Shown here piece after piece: positions 1-9,165 of a stretch of DNA of 36,504 nucleotides. Each line of letters begins with the position of its first letter. Within the stretch, counting starts at the first letter, position 1. This DNA is from Cellulophaga sp. (GTDB taxonomy: Bacteria; Bacteroidota; Bacteroidia; Flavobacteriales; Flavobacteriaceae). Under the pieces are notes generated by a model, which searched no databases, was not told the origin of the DNA, and worked only from the letters and a program-made list of their open reading frames with translations. Location: NCBI GenBank assembly GCA_030731855.1, contig JANQTG010000131.1, positions 14,440 to 50,943 of the forward strand, in the 5' to 3' direction. The position numbers and the translations under genes were made by a program.

Positions 1-733
1 ATCTCCTTTGCCTTACAACTTCATACAAGAATACGCCGCAAGCTACAGATACGTTAAGAGAACCTAATTCTCCGAGTAAAGGAAGTTTCGCTTTATCGTC
101 AACAATTTTTAAAATAGAAGGCGATATGCCTAAATCTTCAGATCCCATGATAATCGCACATGCTTCTTTAAAAGAGACATCGTAGATAGAAGTTTCTGTT
201 TTTTCAGTTGCTGCAATAACTTTTATATCAGAAGCTTGCAAGTAAAAAACAGCATCTTTTATGTGATCAACTTTTGCAATCGGAATTTTAAATGCCGCTC
301 CAGCAGAAGTTTTTATGGTGTCGGCAGTAACAGGTGCTGCACCTTTTTTCTGAATTATAATTCCGTCAACGCCAGTACATTCTGCGGTTCTGATGATAGC
401 ACCAAAATTACGAACATCAGAAAGCTGGTCTAATAGTAAAAATAAAGGGGCTTCTTTTGTTGCTTTAACTTTTTCGACTAAATTTTCAAGTTCATAAAAA
501 GTGATAGGCGAAATATTCGCAACTGCGCCTTGGTGATTACCTTTCGTTAATCTATTTAATTTTTCAATAGGAACATAAGACGAATTAATATCATTCTTAC
601 GAATAAAAGTTTCTAGCTCTTTAAATAAATCGCCTTTCAATCCTTTTTGAATAAATACTTTATCAATAGGTTTTTCGGCCTTTATAGCTTCAATAATTGC
701 TCTTATGCCGTAAATTTGAGTGTTGTTTTCCAT
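1..733 (-). CDS. rlmB: 23S rRNA (guanosine-2'-O-)-methyltransferase, TrmH/SpoU family, C-terminus just outside window
   Basis: The protein transfers a methyl group from S-adenosylmethionine to a ribose 2'-OH of 23S rRNA; in this family RlmB acts on G2251. Reading in from position 733, 244 codons are open and run off the window edge. The usual length is about 245-250, so almost all of it is here. An N-terminal substrate-binding domain (residues about 5-75, starting with the YGIRAI box) is followed by the SPOUT knot. The three SPOUT motifs are visible: VRNFGAIIRTAE (107-118, catalytic Arg115), IIMGSEDLGIS (194-204) and LGELGSLNVSVACG (220-233). The gene diverges from rpsL. A TATATTTG -7 box lies only five bases before the ATG. 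The family is certain; the exact target is inferred from the RlmB-like length and N-terminal domain. Confidence 0.9.
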   Translation of the reverse strand, partial: MENNTQIYGIRAIIEAIKAEKPIDKVFIQKGLKGDLFKELETFIRKNDINSSYVPIEKLNRLTKGNHQGAVANISPITFYELENLVEKVKATKEAPLFLLLDQLSDVRNFGAIIRTAECTGVDGIIIQKKGAAPVTADTIKTSAGAAFKIPIAKVDHIKDAVFYLQASDIKVIAATEKTETSIYDVSFKEACAIIMGSEDLGISPSILKIVDDKAKLPLLGELGSLNVSVACGVFLYEVVRQRR

Positions 734-738
734 TGATG

Positions 739-746
739 CAAATATA
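739..746 (-). promoter_or_regulatory. Putative -7 box of rlmB
   Basis: On the minus strand this reads TATATTTG, a perfect match to the Bacteroidota TAnnTTTG element. It ends five bases before the rlmB ATG, so the mRNA would have almost no leader. No clear TTTG -33 element is present upstream, and the region is AT-rich, so chance is possible. Confidence 0.35.
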
Positions 747-858
747 TATTAAAAGAATATTTAATTAGAATTAGGCTCCATAGAATATTATTTAATTCCG
801 AAAAAAATGGTTTTTACAAGAGTGCTGTAAAAAATAATTTAAAATAAATCGCTCTAAG

Positions 859-889
859 TTTGAATTATTGCTAAATATCACTACATTTG
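859..889 (+). promoter_or_regulatory. Main promoter of the ribosomal cluster
   Basis: TTTG at 859-862 and TACATTTG at 882-889 are separated by 19 bases. Both boxes and the spacing match the Bacteroidota sigma-A (sigma-ABfr) consensus exactly. Transcription would begin around 893-896, about 40 bases before rpsL. It is the only complete two-box match I found ahead of or within the ribosomal cluster, as expected for a very strong promoter driving up to 31 genes. Confidence 0.75.
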
Positions 890-892
890 CCG

Positions 893-908
893 ACCCTTAA
901 AAAAGGGT
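893..908 (+). promoter_or_regulatory. Hairpin at the predicted 5' end of the rpsL mRNA
   Basis: ACCCTT (893-898) and AAGGGT (903-908) are perfect inverted repeats around an AAAA loop. The predicted start of transcription falls on the first bases of the stem, so the long ribosomal mRNA would begin with a 6-bp hairpin. It has no U-tract and lies downstream of the promoter, so it is not a terminator. A role in mRNA stability or in autoregulation by S7 or S12 is a guess. Confidence 0.45.
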
Positions 909-934
909 AAAATTTATATAGACACAATTATAGT

Positions 935-1309
935 ATGCCAACAATTTCACAATTAGTACGAAAAGGAAGGGCCACGATTACTAAGAAGAGTAAATCGGCT
1001 GCTTTGGATTCGTGTCCTCAAAGAAGAGGGGTTTGTACACGTGTTTACACTACTACACCTAAGAAACCAAATTCTGCAATGCGTAAAGTTGCAAGGGTAA
1101 GGTTAACAAATGGTAAAGAGGTAAACGCATACATCCCAGGTGAGGGTCACAATTTACAAGAGCACTCGATAGTATTAGTAAGGGGCGGAAGAGTTAAGGA
1201 TTTACCAGGTGTTAGGTATCATATCGTTAGAGGAGCTTTAGATACAGCAGGTGTTGCTGGAAGAACTCAACGTAGATCTAAGTATGGTGCTAAAAGACCT
1301 AAGAAGTAA
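935..1309 (+). CDS. rpsL: 30S ribosomal protein uS12
   Basis: uS12 sits at the decoding centre of the 30S subunit and helps check codon-anticodon pairing. The 124 residues match the family length. The [15 protein letters not shown] loop (residues 41-55) and the [13 protein letters not shown] loop (84-96) are intact. Lys44 and Lys88, in the loops where streptomycin-resistance changes usually arise, are the wild-type residues. Asp89 is the residue methylthiolated by RimO in other bacteria. It is the first gene of the ribosomal run, directly behind the promoter at 859-889, and lies 20 bases before rpsG. Confidence 0.98.
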   Translation: MPTISQLVRKGRATITKKSKSAALDSCPQRRGVCTRVYTTTPKKPNSAMRKVARVRLTNGKEVNAYIPGEGHNLQEHSIVLVRGGRVKDLPGVRYHIVRGALDTAGVAGRTQRRSKYGAKRPKK

Positions 1310-1329
1310 TCAAACTTTAAACAGAAGCA

Positions 1330-1806
1330 ATGAGAAAAAAACAGGCTAAAAAGAGACCTCTTTTACCAGATCCAAGATTTAATGATCAGTTAGTAACGCG
1401 TTTTGTTAACATGATGATGTGGGACGGTAAAAAGTCTATAGCATATAAGGTATTTTATGATGCAATTGATATTGTAGCAGAAAAGAAAACCGACGAAGAA
1501 AAAACGGCTTTAGAAATTTGGAAAGATGCACTTTCTAATGTAATGCCACATGTTGAGGTTAGAAGTAGAAGAGTTGGAGGGGCTACCTTTCAAATTCCAA
1601 TGCAAATTAGACCAGACAGAAAAATATCTACTGCAATGAAATGGTTGATTAGCTACTCTCGTAAAAGAAACGAGAAGGCAATGTCTCAAAAGTTAGCAGG
1701 TGAAATATTAGCAGCAGCAAAAGAAGAAGGTGCTGCGGTTAAGAAAAGAACAGATACTCATAAGATGGCAGAAGCAAATAAAGCTTTCTCTCATTTTAGA
1801 TTTTAA
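1330..1806 (+). CDS. rpsG: 30S ribosomal protein uS7
   Basis: uS7 binds the 3' major domain of 16S rRNA and starts assembly of the 30S head; it contacts E-site tRNA and mRNA. The 158 residues are family-typical. The helical core includes the [16 protein letters not shown] segment (residues about 76-91), and the protein ends in the conserved AFSHFRF. In E. coli S7 represses its own str operon by binding between rpsL and rpsG. Here that gap is only 20 bases and shows no obvious stem, so the same mechanism is unlikely to be conserved. fusA follows after 9 bases. Confidence 0.98.
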   Translation: MRKKQAKKRPLLPDPRFNDQLVTRFVNMMMWDGKKSIAYKVFYDAIDIVAEKKTDEEKTALEIWKDALSNVMPHVEVRSRRVGGATFQIPMQIRPDRKISTAMKWLISYSRKRNEKAMSQKLAGEILAAAKEEGAAVKKRTDTHKMAEANKAFSHFRF

Positions 1807-1815
1807 TAATCAGGA

Positions 1816-3948
1816 ATGGCAAGAGATTTAAAATTTACTAGAAATATAGGTATTGCTGCTCACATTGATGCCGGTAAAACGACTACTACTGAACGTATAT
1901 TGTTTTACACTGGAGTAAGTCACAAAATCGGTGAGGTACACGATGGTGCCGCTACGATGGACTGGATGGAGCAAGAGCAGGAACGTGGGATAACCATTAC
2001 TTCTGCTGCTACAACATGTACTTGGAATTTTCCATTGAAAAATGGAGAAAAGATTGAGGATACAATGCCGTATCATTTTAACATCATTGATACTCCTGGC
2101 CACGTTGATTTTACGGTTGAAGTAAACCGTTCGTTACGTGTACTTGATGGTTTGGTTTTCTTGTTTAGTGCAGTTGATGGTGTTGAGCCACAATCTGAAA
2201 CGAACTGGAGACTTGCTGATAATTACAAAGTGCCAAGATTAGGTTTTGTTAACAAGATGGATAGACAAGGATCTAATTTCTTGATGGTTTGTAAGCAAAT
2301 CAAAGAGATGTTGAAATCAAATGCAGTTCCTATTGTATTGCCAATTGGTGATGAAGCTGATTTTCGTGGTGTTGTAGATTTGGTTAAAAACAGAGCAATA
2401 ATTTGGCATGATGATAACTTCGGGGCAACTTTTGACGTAGTTGATATTCCTGAAGACATGAAGGCTGAAGTTAAAGAATATAGAGCTAATCTTATAGAAG
2501 CAGTAGCTGAATATGATGAAACTTTAATGGAGAAGTTTTTCGAAGATGAAGATTCTCTAACGGAAGAAGAAATTCACGCTGCTCTAAGGGCTGCAGTAAT
2601 GGACATGAGTATCATTCCGATGGTATGTGGTTCTTCATTCAAAAACAAAGGTGTTCAATTTTTGCTAGACTGTGCTTGTCGTTATTTACCTTCTCCTCTA
2701 GATAGAGAAAGTGTAATTGGTACTAACCCAGACACAGATAAAGAAGAAAAACGTCGTCCAGATGTTAAGGAACCTTTTGCTGCTTTAGCGTTTAAAATCG
2801 CTACAGATCCATTTGTAGGTCGTTTAGCATTTTTTAGAGCATATTCAGGTCGTTTAGATGCTGGTTCTTATGTATTAAATAATCGTTCTGGTAACAAAGA
2901 ACGTATTTCAAGAATCTATCAAATGCACGCTAACAAGCAGAATGCGATCGATTTTATTGAAGCTGGAGATATAGGTGCAGCTGTTGGTTTTAAAGATATT
3001 AAAACTGGGGATACTTTATCTGCAGAAAAATATCCAATTGTATTAGAGAGTATGGATTTTCCAGACCCTGTAATTGGTATTGCGGTAGAGCCTAAGACAA
3101 AAGCAGATGTTGATAAGTTAGGTATGGCTTTGTCTAAATTAGCAGAGGAAGATCCAACTTTTACAGCAAGAACTGATGAAGCATCAGGCCAAACTATTAT
3201 TTCTGGAATGGGTGAGCTTCACTTAGATATTATTGTAGATCGTTTAAGACGTGAATTTAAAGTTGAAGTAAATCAAGGTCAACCTCAGGTTGAGTACAAA
3301 GAAGCTTTAACTAAAAATGCTGGTCATAGAGAAACATATAAAAAACAATCTGGTGGTCGTGGTAAGTTTGGAGACATCGTTTTCGAGATGGGTCCTGCTG
3401 ATGATGACTTCGTAGGTGAAGGTCTTCAATTTGTTGATCAGATTAAAGGTGGTCGTGTTCCAAAAGAATTTATACCATCTGTAGAGAAAGGTTTCAAAGC
3501 TGCAATGAAGGCGGGTCCTTTAGCAGGTTATGAAATGGATAGAATGAAAGTAGTTTTAACTGACGGTTCTTTCCACCCTGTAGATTCTGATGCATTATCT
3601 TTTGAATTAGCGGCAAAAATGGGTTACAAAGCTGCTGGTAAAGCTGCTGGTGCTGTAATTATGGAGCCAATAATGAAAATAGAGGTATTAACGCCAGAAG
3701 AAAATATGGGTGATATTGTTGGTGATTTAAATCGTAGAAGAGGTTTGATCAACAGCATGGGAGATAGAGCTGGTGCAAAAGTCCTAAAAGGAGAAGTGCC
3801 ATTGTCTGAAATGTTTGGTTATGTTACCGCATTAAGAACAATGTCTTCAGGTAGAGCAACATCAACAATGGAATTTTCACATTATGCGGAGACACCTTCA
3901 AACATATCTGAAGAAGTTATCAAAGCAGCGAAAGGTATAACCGCTTAA
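1816..3948 (+). CDS. fusA: Translation elongation factor G
   Basis: EF-G is the GTPase that moves tRNA and mRNA through the ribosome and, with RRF, recycles it. All GTPase motifs are present: AHIDAGKT (15-22), the switch I region RGITIT (57-62), DTPGH (92-96) and NKMD (146-149). At 710 residues it carries domains II-V, including the tip-loop domain IV. Intact motifs and linkage to rpsL-rpsG point to the main elongation paralogue rather than an FusB-like or EF-G2 form. tuf, which follows fusA in E. coli, is missing; rpsJ starts 11 bases downstream. Confidence 0.98.
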   Translation: MARDLKFTRNIGIAAHIDAGKTTTTERILFYTGVSHKIGEVHDGAATMDWMEQEQERGITITSAATTCTWNFPLKNGEKIEDTMPYHFNIIDTPGHVDFTVEVNRSLRVLDGLVFLFSAVDGVEPQSETNWRLADNYKVPRLGFVNKMDRQGSNFLMVCKQIKEMLKSNAVPIVLPIGDEADFRGVVDLVKNRAIIWHDDNFGATFDVVDIPEDMKAEVKEYRANLIEAVAEYDETLMEKFFEDEDSLTEEEIHAALRAAVMDMSIIPMVCGSSFKNKGVQFLLDCACRYLPSPLDRESVIGTNPDTDKEEKRRPDVKEPFAALAFKIATDPFVGRLAFFRAYSGRLDAGSYVLNNRSGNKERISRIYQMHANKQNAIDFIEAGDIGAAVGFKDIKTGDTLSAEKYPIVLESMDFPDPVIGIAVEPKTKADVDKLGMALSKLAEEDPTFTARTDEASGQTIISGMGELHLDIIVDRLRREFKVEVNQGQPQVEYKEALTKNAGHRETYKKQSGGRGKFGDIVFEMGPADDDFVGEGLQFVDQIKGGRVPKEFIPSVEKGFKAAMKAGPLAGYEMDRMKVVLTDGSFHPVDSDALSFELAAKMGYKAAGKAAGAVIMEPIMKIEVLTPEENMGDIVGDLNRRRGLINSMGDRAGAKVLKGEVPLSEMFGYVTALRTMSSGRATSTMEFSHYAETPSNISEEVIKAAKGITA

Positions 3949-3959
3949 TTTTACGAAAA

Positions 3960-4265
3960 ATGAGTCAAAAAATTAGAATAAAACTAAAATCATACGATTA
4001 TAATTTAGTGGATAAATCTGCTGAGAAAATCGTGAAGACTGTAAAATCAACTGGTGCTGTTGTTACGGGTCCAATTCCATTACCAACTCATAAAAAGATT
4101 TTTACAGTATTGCGTTCACCGCACGTAAATAAAAAATCTAGAGAACAGTTCGAATTAAGTTCTTACAAAAGACTTTTAGATATTTATAGTTCTTCTTCAA
4201 AAACAATTGACGCTCTTATGAAATTAGAGTTGCCAAGTGGGGTAGAAGTAGAAATAAAAGTATAA
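3960..4265 (+). CDS. rpsJ: 30S ribosomal protein uS10
   Basis: uS10 lies in the 30S head and, in other bacteria, also serves as the NusE transcription antitermination factor, linking ribosomes to NusG. The 101 residues are typical. The [10 protein letters not shown] start and the [20 protein letters not shown] segment (about residues 38-57) with the long tRNA-side loop are recognisable. It is joined to fusA (11 bases), so the str and S10 operons are one unit. It is followed by an unusually long 158-base gap with strong hairpins, whereas in E. coli the regulatory leader lies before rpsJ. Confidence 0.98.
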   Translation: MSQKIRIKLKSYDYNLVDKSAEKIVKTVKSTGAVVTGPIPLPTHKKIFTVLRSPHVNKKSREQFELSSYKRLLDIYSSSSKTIDALMKLELPSGVEVEIKV

Positions 4266-4279
4266 TTAAAAATTCTTAG

Positions 4280-4293
4280 TTCAGAATTCTGAA
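4280..4293. repeat. 14-bp perfect palindrome after rpsJ
   Basis: TTCAGAATTCTGAA is self-complementary across all 14 bases and lies 15 bases after the rpsJ stop codon. It could be a protein-binding site or the first stem of a structured rpsJ-rplC spacer. There is no T-tract behind it. Confidence 0.5.
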
Positions 4294-4329
4294 TAGGTAA
4301 AATGTCCTGAGCTGCGTGCAAGGGAAAAA

Positions 4330-4380
4330 CGGAAAAAATAAAATCAGGGTCGATTTATTTTTGGCCCTTATTTTTTGCCG
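4330..4380 (+). promoter_or_regulatory. Long hairpin between rpsJ and rplC (attenuator or leader element)
   Basis: The inner stem pairs 4346-4353 with 4361-4368 (AGGGTCGA with TTGGCCCT, two G-U pairs) around a 7-base loop. The flanks extend it: CGG plus an A-rich tract at 4330-4341 can pair with the T-rich tract plus CCG at 4368-4380, with one bulged G at 4377. The T-run at 4371-4376 could make this a terminator or attenuator. No good promoter is visible between it and rplC, so transcription from upstream must pass through it to reach rplC and the genes beyond. Its position suggests control of the split between the str genes and the rest of the cluster. Confidence 0.55.
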
Positions 4381-4423
4381 ATAATTAAAATAATATAAAC
4401 AAGTAATACTAATTAAATTAAAT

Positions 4424-5041
4424 ATGTCTGGGTTAATAGGAAAAAAAATAGGCATGACTAGCATTTTCGATGAAAACGGGAAAAACATTCCCTGTACGGT
4501 AATCGAAGTTGGTCCATGTGTAGTTACCCAAGTCAGAACCTTAGAGGTCGACGGGTATAGTGCCCTTCAGCTTGGTTTCGATGACAAGGCAGAAAAACGT
4601 GCGAATAAGGCCGAAACAGGTCATTTTAAAAAAGCAGGTGTTTCTCCTAAGAAAAAAGTCATTGAATTCCGAGATTTTGAAGGAAATTACAAATTAGGTG
4701 ATAGCATTGGTGCTGATCTTTTTGTAGAAGGAGAATTTGTTGATGCTATTGGCACTTCAAAAGGTAAAGGATTTCAGGGAGTTGTAAAACGTCATGGTTT
4801 TGCTGGTGTTGGTCAAGCGACTCACGGTCAGCATAACAGATTAAGAGCCCCAGGTTCTGTTGGAGCAGCTTCATATCCAGCTCGTGTTTTTAAAGGTATA
4901 AAAATGGCTGGAAGAATGGGTAGCGATAAAGTTACTGTTCAGAATCTTAAAGTTTTAAAAGTTGTACCAGAAAAGAATCTTGTAGTTTTAAAAGGTTGTG
5001 TACCTGGTCATAAGAACGCTTACGTAACTATTCAGAAGTAA
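4424..5041 (+). CDS. rplC: 50S ribosomal protein uL3
   Basis: uL3 binds near the 3' end of 23S rRNA and reaches toward the peptidyl transferase centre; it is one of the first proteins to assemble. It has 205 residues. The core tip region [18 protein letters not shown] (residues about 111-128) and MAGRMG are present. Where E. coli has the GQNQ segment holding the PrmB-methylated glutamine (Gln150), this protein has GAAS, so that modification site is missing. The stop codon overlaps the rplD start in a TAATG junction, implying coupled translation. The gene follows the structured 158-base spacer. Confidence 0.98.
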   Translation: MSGLIGKKIGMTSIFDENGKNIPCTVIEVGPCVVTQVRTLEVDGYSALQLGFDDKAEKRANKAETGHFKKAGVSPKKKVIEFRDFEGNYKLGDSIGADLFVEGEFVDAIGTSKGKGFQGVVKRHGFAGVGQATHGQHNRLRAPGSVGAASYPARVFKGIKMAGRMGSDKVTVQNLKVLKVVPEKNLVVLKGCVPGHKNAYVTIQK

Positions 5042-5670
5042 TGAAGGTAGCAGTTTTAGATATAAAAGGAAAAGAAACAGGCAGAAAGGTTGAGCTTTCT
5101 GATGCTGTATTCGCTATAGAGCCAAATAAACATGCTGTTTATTTAGATGTTAAACAATATTTAGCACACCAAAGACAAGGTACTCACAAGTCTAAAGAAA
5201 GAGCCGAAATCGCTGGTAGTACTAGAAAAATTAAAAAACAAAAAGGTACTGGTACTGCGCGTGCAGGTAGTATAAAATCGCCTGTTTTTAGAGGTGGTGG
5301 ACGTATTTTCGGCCCAAGACCTAAAGATTATAAGCAAAAATTAAATAAGAACTTAAAGCGCTTAGCTAGAAAATCTGCTTTTAGTATAAAATCAAATGAA
5401 AAAGCAATTTTGGTTCTTGAAGACTTTAATTTTGATGCTCCAAAAACTAAAAATTTCATAGAGGTTTTAAAGTCTTTGGGTTTAGATAATAAAAAATCTT
5501 TATTTGTGTTGGGTGATTCAAATAATAATGTATATTTGTCGTCACGCAATTTAAAGGGCTCTGAGGTTGTAACAAGTTCAGAATTAAGCACTTATAAGAT
5601 TTTAAATGCTAATAATATCGTTCTTCTAGAGGGTTCTTTAGAAGGTATTGAAGCTAACTTAACTAAATAG
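5041..5670 (+). CDS. rplD: 50S ribosomal protein uL4
   Basis: uL4 sends a long loop into the peptide exit tunnel; in E. coli it also represses the S10 operon. It has 209 residues. The tunnel loop with [16 protein letters not shown] and [13 protein letters not shown] (roughly residues 65-99) is intact, which is where macrolide-resistance changes normally occur. Its ATG shares one base with the rplC stop codon. If uL4 autoregulation exists here, the hairpins upstream of rplC are the natural target, because the space before rpsJ is only 11 bases. Confidence 0.98.
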   Translation: MKVAVLDIKGKETGRKVELSDAVFAIEPNKHAVYLDVKQYLAHQRQGTHKSKERAEIAGSTRKIKKQKGTGTARAGSIKSPVFRGGGRIFGPRPKDYKQKLNKNLKRLARKSAFSIKSNEKAILVLEDFNFDAPKTKNFIEVLKSLGLDNKKSLFVLGDSNNNVYLSSRNLKGSEVVTSSELSTYKILNANNIVLLEGSLEGIEANLTK

Positions 5671-5677
5671 TAAAGAC

Positions 5678-5968
5678 ATGAGTGTGTTAATTAAGCCGAT
5701 TATTACCGAAAAAATGACTGCCGACAGTGAGTTGTATAATCGTTATGGTTTTATTGTGAACCCTAAGGTTAATAAAATTCAAATCAAAGAAGCTGTTGAG
5801 GCTGCATATGGGGTAACGGTTGAGAAAGTTAGAACAATGAATTACGCTCCATCAAGAAAGACACGTTATACAAAAACGGGTGTTCAGCATGGTAAAACAA
5901 ATGCTTACAAAAAAGCAATTGTAGATGTTAAAGAGGGAGACATAATTGATTATTACAGTAATCTATAA
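5678..5968 (+). CDS. rplW: 50S ribosomal protein uL23
   Basis: uL23 surrounds the outer end of the exit tunnel and docks trigger factor and the signal recognition particle. At 96 residues it fits the bacterial form. The KPIITEKM start, the VNKIQIKEAVEAAYGV segment (31-46) and the V-E-K-V-R-T-M-N-Y sequence are family hallmarks. It lies 7 bases after rplD and 22 before rplB, as in other S10 operons. Confidence 0.97.
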   Translation: MSVLIKPIITEKMTADSELYNRYGFIVNPKVNKIQIKEAVEAAYGVTVEKVRTMNYAPSRKTRYTKTGVQHGKTNAYKKAIVDVKEGDIIDYYSNL

Positions 5969-5990
5969 TATAAAAGACTAAAGACAAAAA

Positions 5991-6815
5991 ATGTCAGTTA
6001 GAAAATTAAAACCAATCACTCCAGGACAGCGTTTTAGAGTAGTAAACGGATTCGACGCGATTACTACTGATAAGCCGGAGAAGAGCTTGCTTGCTCCGTT
6101 AAAAAAGTCCGGAGGTAGAAACAGTCAAGGAAAGATGACTATCCGTCAAAAGGGTGGGGGTCATAAAAGAAGGTATCGTGTAATCGATTTTAAAAGAGAT
6201 AAGCAAGATGTTGCTGCTGTTGTAGAATCAATTCAATACGATCCAAACAGAACGGCTTTTATTGCTTTAATAAAGTATGCCGATGATGAAAAAAGATATA
6301 TCATTGCTCAAAATGGTTTACAGGTGGGTCAGGAGATTTCTTCTGGTGCTACTTCTGCTCCAGAGATTGGGAATTCACTTCCTTTAAGTGTTATTCCTTT
6401 GGGTACGGTAATATCGTGTATAGAACTAAGGCCTGGTCAAGGTGCTGTAATGGCAAGAAGTGCTGGTGCTTTCGCTCAACTAATGGCAAGAGATGGTAAG
6501 TTTGTTACAATTAAGCTTCCTTCAGGTGAAACTAGATTGATTTTGTCGACTTGTATGGCTACCATCGGTGCTGTATCGAATTCTGATCATCAATTGTTAG
6601 TGTCTGGTAAAGCAGGTAGAACAAGATGGTTAGGTAGAAGGCCAAGAACTAGACCAGTTGCAATGAACCCTGTCGATCACCCAATGGGTGGTGGTGAAGG
6701 TAGAGCTTCAGGTGGTCACCCAAGATCTAGAAATGGTATTCCTGCTAAAGGTTATAGAACCCGTTCTAAGACAAAGGCTACAAATAGATATATATTAGAA
6801 CGTAGAAAGAAATAA
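5991..6815 (+). CDS. rplB: 50S ribosomal protein uL2
   Basis: uL2 is needed for subunit joining and peptidyl transferase activity. It has 274 residues. The N-terminal RNA-binding domain contains [17 protein letters not shown]. The C-terminal [18 protein letters not shown] segment (roughly residues 229-246) holds the histidine known to be essential in the family. It is typical in every respect and lies in the standard rplW-rplB-rpsS order. Confidence 0.98.
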   Translation: MSVRKLKPITPGQRFRVVNGFDAITTDKPEKSLLAPLKKSGGRNSQGKMTIRQKGGGHKRRYRVIDFKRDKQDVAAVVESIQYDPNRTAFIALIKYADDEKRYIIAQNGLQVGQEISSGATSAPEIGNSLPLSVIPLGTVISCIELRPGQGAVMARSAGAFAQLMARDGKFVTIKLPSGETRLILSTCMATIGAVSNSDHQLLVSGKAGRTRWLGRRPRTRPVAMNPVDHPMGGGEGRASGGHPRSRNGIPAKGYRTRSKTKATNRYILERRKK

Positions 6816-6827
6816 AAAGAGAAAGAA

Positions 6828-7106
6828 ATGGCACGTTCACTAAAAAAAGGACCTTACGTTCACTTTAGTTTAGAAAAGAAAGTTCAGCAGAATTTAGATT
6901 CTGGTAAAAAGCCTGTTATTAAGACATGGTCAAGAGCTTCAATGATAACACCTGATTTTGTGGGTCAAACTATAGCAGTTCATAATGGTAGACAATTTGT
7001 TCCTGTTTATGTTACAGAAAACATGGTAGGTCATAAATTAGGAGAATTTTCACCAACAAGATCTTTTAGAGGTCACGGAGGTTCGAAAAATAAAGGAAAA
7101 AAGTAA
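6828..7106 (+). CDS. rpsS: 30S ribosomal protein uS19
   Basis: uS19 pairs with uS13 in the 30S head and forms part of the bridge to the large subunit. The 92 residues match the family. The [11 protein letters not shown] start, [15 protein letters not shown] (41-55) and the [12 protein letters not shown] segment near the C-terminus are diagnostic. Only three bases separate it from rplV. Confidence 0.98.
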   Translation: MARSLKKGPYVHFSLEKKVQQNLDSGKKPVIKTWSRASMITPDFVGQTIAVHNGRQFVPVYVTENMVGHKLGEFSPTRSFRGHGGSKNKGKK

Positions 7107-7109
7107 GCT

Positions 7110-7517
7110 ATGGGAGTTCGTAAAAAACAAATGGCCGAAAGAATTAAGGCAGAAAAAAAGCAAGTTGCTTTCGCTAAGCTTAATAATTGTCCAACTTCAC
7201 CAAGAAAGATGCGTTTAGTAGCTGATTTGGTTAGAGGTGTTCAAGTTGAAAAGGCTTTAGCAATTTTGAAATTCAATTCTAAAGAAGCGTCTAGAAAATT
7301 AGAGAAATTGCTTTTATCAGCAATTGCTAATTGGCAAGCTAAAAATGAAGATTCAAATATCGAAGAAGCTGATCTTTTCATAAAAGAGATTAGAGTTGAT
7401 GGTGGGGCTATGTTGAAAAGACTTAGACCAGCACCACAGGGTAGAGCACACAGAATTAGAAAACGTTCCAATCATGTTACACTAGTATTGGATGCTAACA
7501 ATAATGTACAAAGCTAG
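7110..7517 (+). CDS. rplV: 50S ribosomal protein uL22
   Basis: uL22 lines the peptide exit tunnel and contacts every domain of 23S rRNA. The protein has 135 residues, against 110 in E. coli; about 20 extra Lys-rich N-terminal residues precede the core [14 protein letters not shown] (residues about 30-43). An alternative start at Met8 would shorten it slightly. The first ATG is preferred because it sits 3 bases after rpsS, in keeping with the tight operon. The tunnel hairpin with [19 protein letters not shown] is intact. Confidence 0.96.
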   Translation: MGVRKKQMAERIKAEKKQVAFAKLNNCPTSPRKMRLVADLVRGVQVEKALAILKFNSKEASRKLEKLLLSAIANWQAKNEDSNIEEADLFIKEIRVDGGAMLKRLRPAPQGRAHRIRKRSNHVTLVLDANNNVQS

Positions 7518-7519
7518 GT

Positions 7520-8242
7520 ATGGGACAAAAGACAAATCCAATCGGAATTCGTTTAGGTATTATCAGAGGATGGGAGTCTAACTGGTACGGTGGAAATGAT
7601 TACGGTGATAAATTAGCCGAAGATAGTAAGATTAGAAAATACGTACACGCACGTTTAGTTAAAGCGAGTGTTTCTAGAGTGATTATAGAACGTACTTTGA
7701 AACTTATTACAATAACTATTACAACTGCAAGACCTGGTATTATTATCGGGAAGGGTGGTCAAGAAGTTGATAAGCTAAAAGAAGAATTAAAGAAGATTAC
7801 TGATAAAGAAGTTCAGATTAATATTTTTGAAATTAAAAGGCCAGAATTAGATGCGAATTTAGTTGCTTCTAGTATTGCCAGACAAATTGAGAATAGAATT
7901 TCATTTAGACGTGCTATTAAGATGGCAATTGCTGCGGCAATGAGAATGAACGCTGAGGGTATTAAAGTTCAAATTTCAGGTCGTTTAAATGGAGCTGAAA
8001 TGGCAAGATCAGAATCTTATAAAGATGGAAGAATACCATTATCAACCTTTAGAGCAGATATAGATTATGCTTTAGAAGAAGCACATACTACCTACGGAAG
8101 ATTAGGTATAAAGGTGTGGATCATGAAAGGTGAAGTTTATGGAAAGAGAGATCTATCTCCTTTAGTTGGAATGGAAAAGACTCAAGCATCAAAAGGTGGT
8201 GGTAAGCAAGATGGTAACAAGAAACCTCGTCGTAGAAAGTAA
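7520..8242 (+). CDS. rpsC: 30S ribosomal protein uS3
   Basis: uS3 forms the mRNA entry channel with uS4 and uS5 and has helicase activity there. It has 240 residues. The start [14 protein letters not shown] and the KH-domain loop IGKGGQE (76-82) are clear, followed by the C-terminal domain with [13 protein letters not shown]. It ends in a Gly/Lys/Arg-rich basic tail. It starts two bases after rplV. Confidence 0.98.
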   Translation: MGQKTNPIGIRLGIIRGWESNWYGGNDYGDKLAEDSKIRKYVHARLVKASVSRVIIERTLKLITITITTARPGIIIGKGGQEVDKLKEELKKITDKEVQINIFEIKRPELDANLVASSIARQIENRISFRRAIKMAIAAAMRMNAEGIKVQISGRLNGAEMARSESYKDGRIPLSTFRADIDYALEEAHTTYGRLGIKVWIMKGEVYGKRDLSPLVGMEKTQASKGGGKQDGNKKPRRRK

Positions 8243-8262
8243 TTTTTTAAAGAAGTAAAAAA

Positions 8263-8682
8263 ATGTTACAACCAAAAAGAACCAAGTTTCGCAAGACACA
8301 GAAGGGTAGAATGAATGGGATCTCTGGAAGAGGTCATCAACTTTCAAATGGTATGTTCGGTATAAAGTCCTTGGAAACAAGTTTTATTACATCTCGTCAA
8401 ATTGAAGCGGCGCGTATTGCTGCAACCAGATTTATGAAAAGAGAAGGGCAGATGTGGATCAAAATTTTTCCTGACAAGCCTATTACTAAAAAACCTCTAG
8501 AGGTTCGTATGGGTAAAGGTAAAGGAGCACCAGAATATTTTGTGGCTGTTGTATTGCCTGGTAGAATTATGTTCGAGATTGCTGGAGTTTCACAGGATAT
8601 TGCAAAAGAGGCTTTACGTCTTGCAGCGCAGAAATTACCTGTAAAAACAAAATTTATTGTTGCTAGAGATTATTCAGCTTAA
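8263..8682 (+). CDS. rplP: 50S ribosomal protein uL16
   Basis: uL16 is added late to the 50S subunit and positions A-site tRNA. At 139 residues it is typical. The [17 protein letters not shown] start and the [11 protein letters not shown] loop are present; the loop includes the arginine that is hydroxylated in E. coli L16. It lies between rpsC and rpmC as usual. Confidence 0.98.
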   Translation: MLQPKRTKFRKTQKGRMNGISGRGHQLSNGMFGIKSLETSFITSRQIEAARIAATRFMKREGQMWIKIFPDKPITKKPLEVRMGKGKGAPEYFVAVVLPGRIMFEIAGVSQDIAKEALRLAAQKLPVKTKFIVARDYSA

Positions 8683-8700
8683 TTTTAATTGTAAAGAATC

Positions 8701-8892
8701 ATGAAACAATCAGAAGTAAAAGAATTATCTGTTGAAGATTTAGGCTTAAAATTAGTTGAGGCTAAAAAGCAACATTCAGATTTAAAAATGGCACATAGTG
8801 TTACTCCATTAGAAAATCCACTTCAAATACGAAGAGCTAGAAGAAATGTAGCTAGATTAGCTACAGAATTAACTAAAAGGGAAAACCAATAA
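8701..8892 (+). CDS. rpmC: 50S ribosomal protein uL29
   Basis: uL29 is a two-helix hairpin protein next to uL23 at the tunnel exit. It has 63 residues. The opening [14 protein letters not shown] and the C-terminal [17 protein letters not shown] helix identify it. Its usual neighbours rplP and rpsQ lie 18 and 13 bases away. Confidence 0.96.
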   Translation: MKQSEVKELSVEDLGLKLVEAKKQHSDLKMAHSVTPLENPLQIRRARRNVARLATELTKRENQ

Positions 8893-8905
8893 CTGGTTCT
8901 GCTTT

Positions 8906-9163
8906 ATGGAAAAAAGAAACTTAAGAAAAGAGAGAGTAGGAGTAGTTACTAGTAATAAGATGGAGAAGTCTATTGTGATTTCAGAAGTTAAACGAGTAAA
9001 ACACCCTATGTACGGAAAGTTCGTATTAAGAACTAAAAAATATGTTGCACACGATGAAAAAAACGATTGCAATATTGGTGATACAGTGAGGATAATGGAA
9101 ACGCGTCCTTTAAGTAAAACTAAATGTTGGAGATTAGTTGAAATCATTGAAAGAGCTAAATAA
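8906..9163 (+). CDS. rpsQ: 30S ribosomal protein uS17
   Basis: uS17 is an OB-fold protein and a primary binder of the 16S rRNA 5' domain. It has 85 residues. The [19 protein letters not shown] strand (about residues 7-25) and the [19 protein letters not shown] segment are hallmark sequences. It is followed two bases later by rplN. Confidence 0.97.
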   Translation: MEKRNLRKERVGVVTSNKMEKSIVISEVKRVKHPMYGKFVLRTKKYVAHDEKNDCNIGDTVRIMETRPLSKTKCWRLVEIIERAK

Positions 9164-9165
9164 TT

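Noticed and set aside
236-433. 65-residue plus-strand ORF at the left end
   Set aside because: It is antisense to the clearly conserved rlmB motifs and has a low-complexity, Cys/Asn/Ser-rich composition unlike a real protein.
4276-4488. 70-residue minus-strand ORF across the rpsJ-rplC spacer
   Set aside because: It overlaps the start of rplC and consists mostly of the complement of the hairpin and A/T tracts; no recognisable features.
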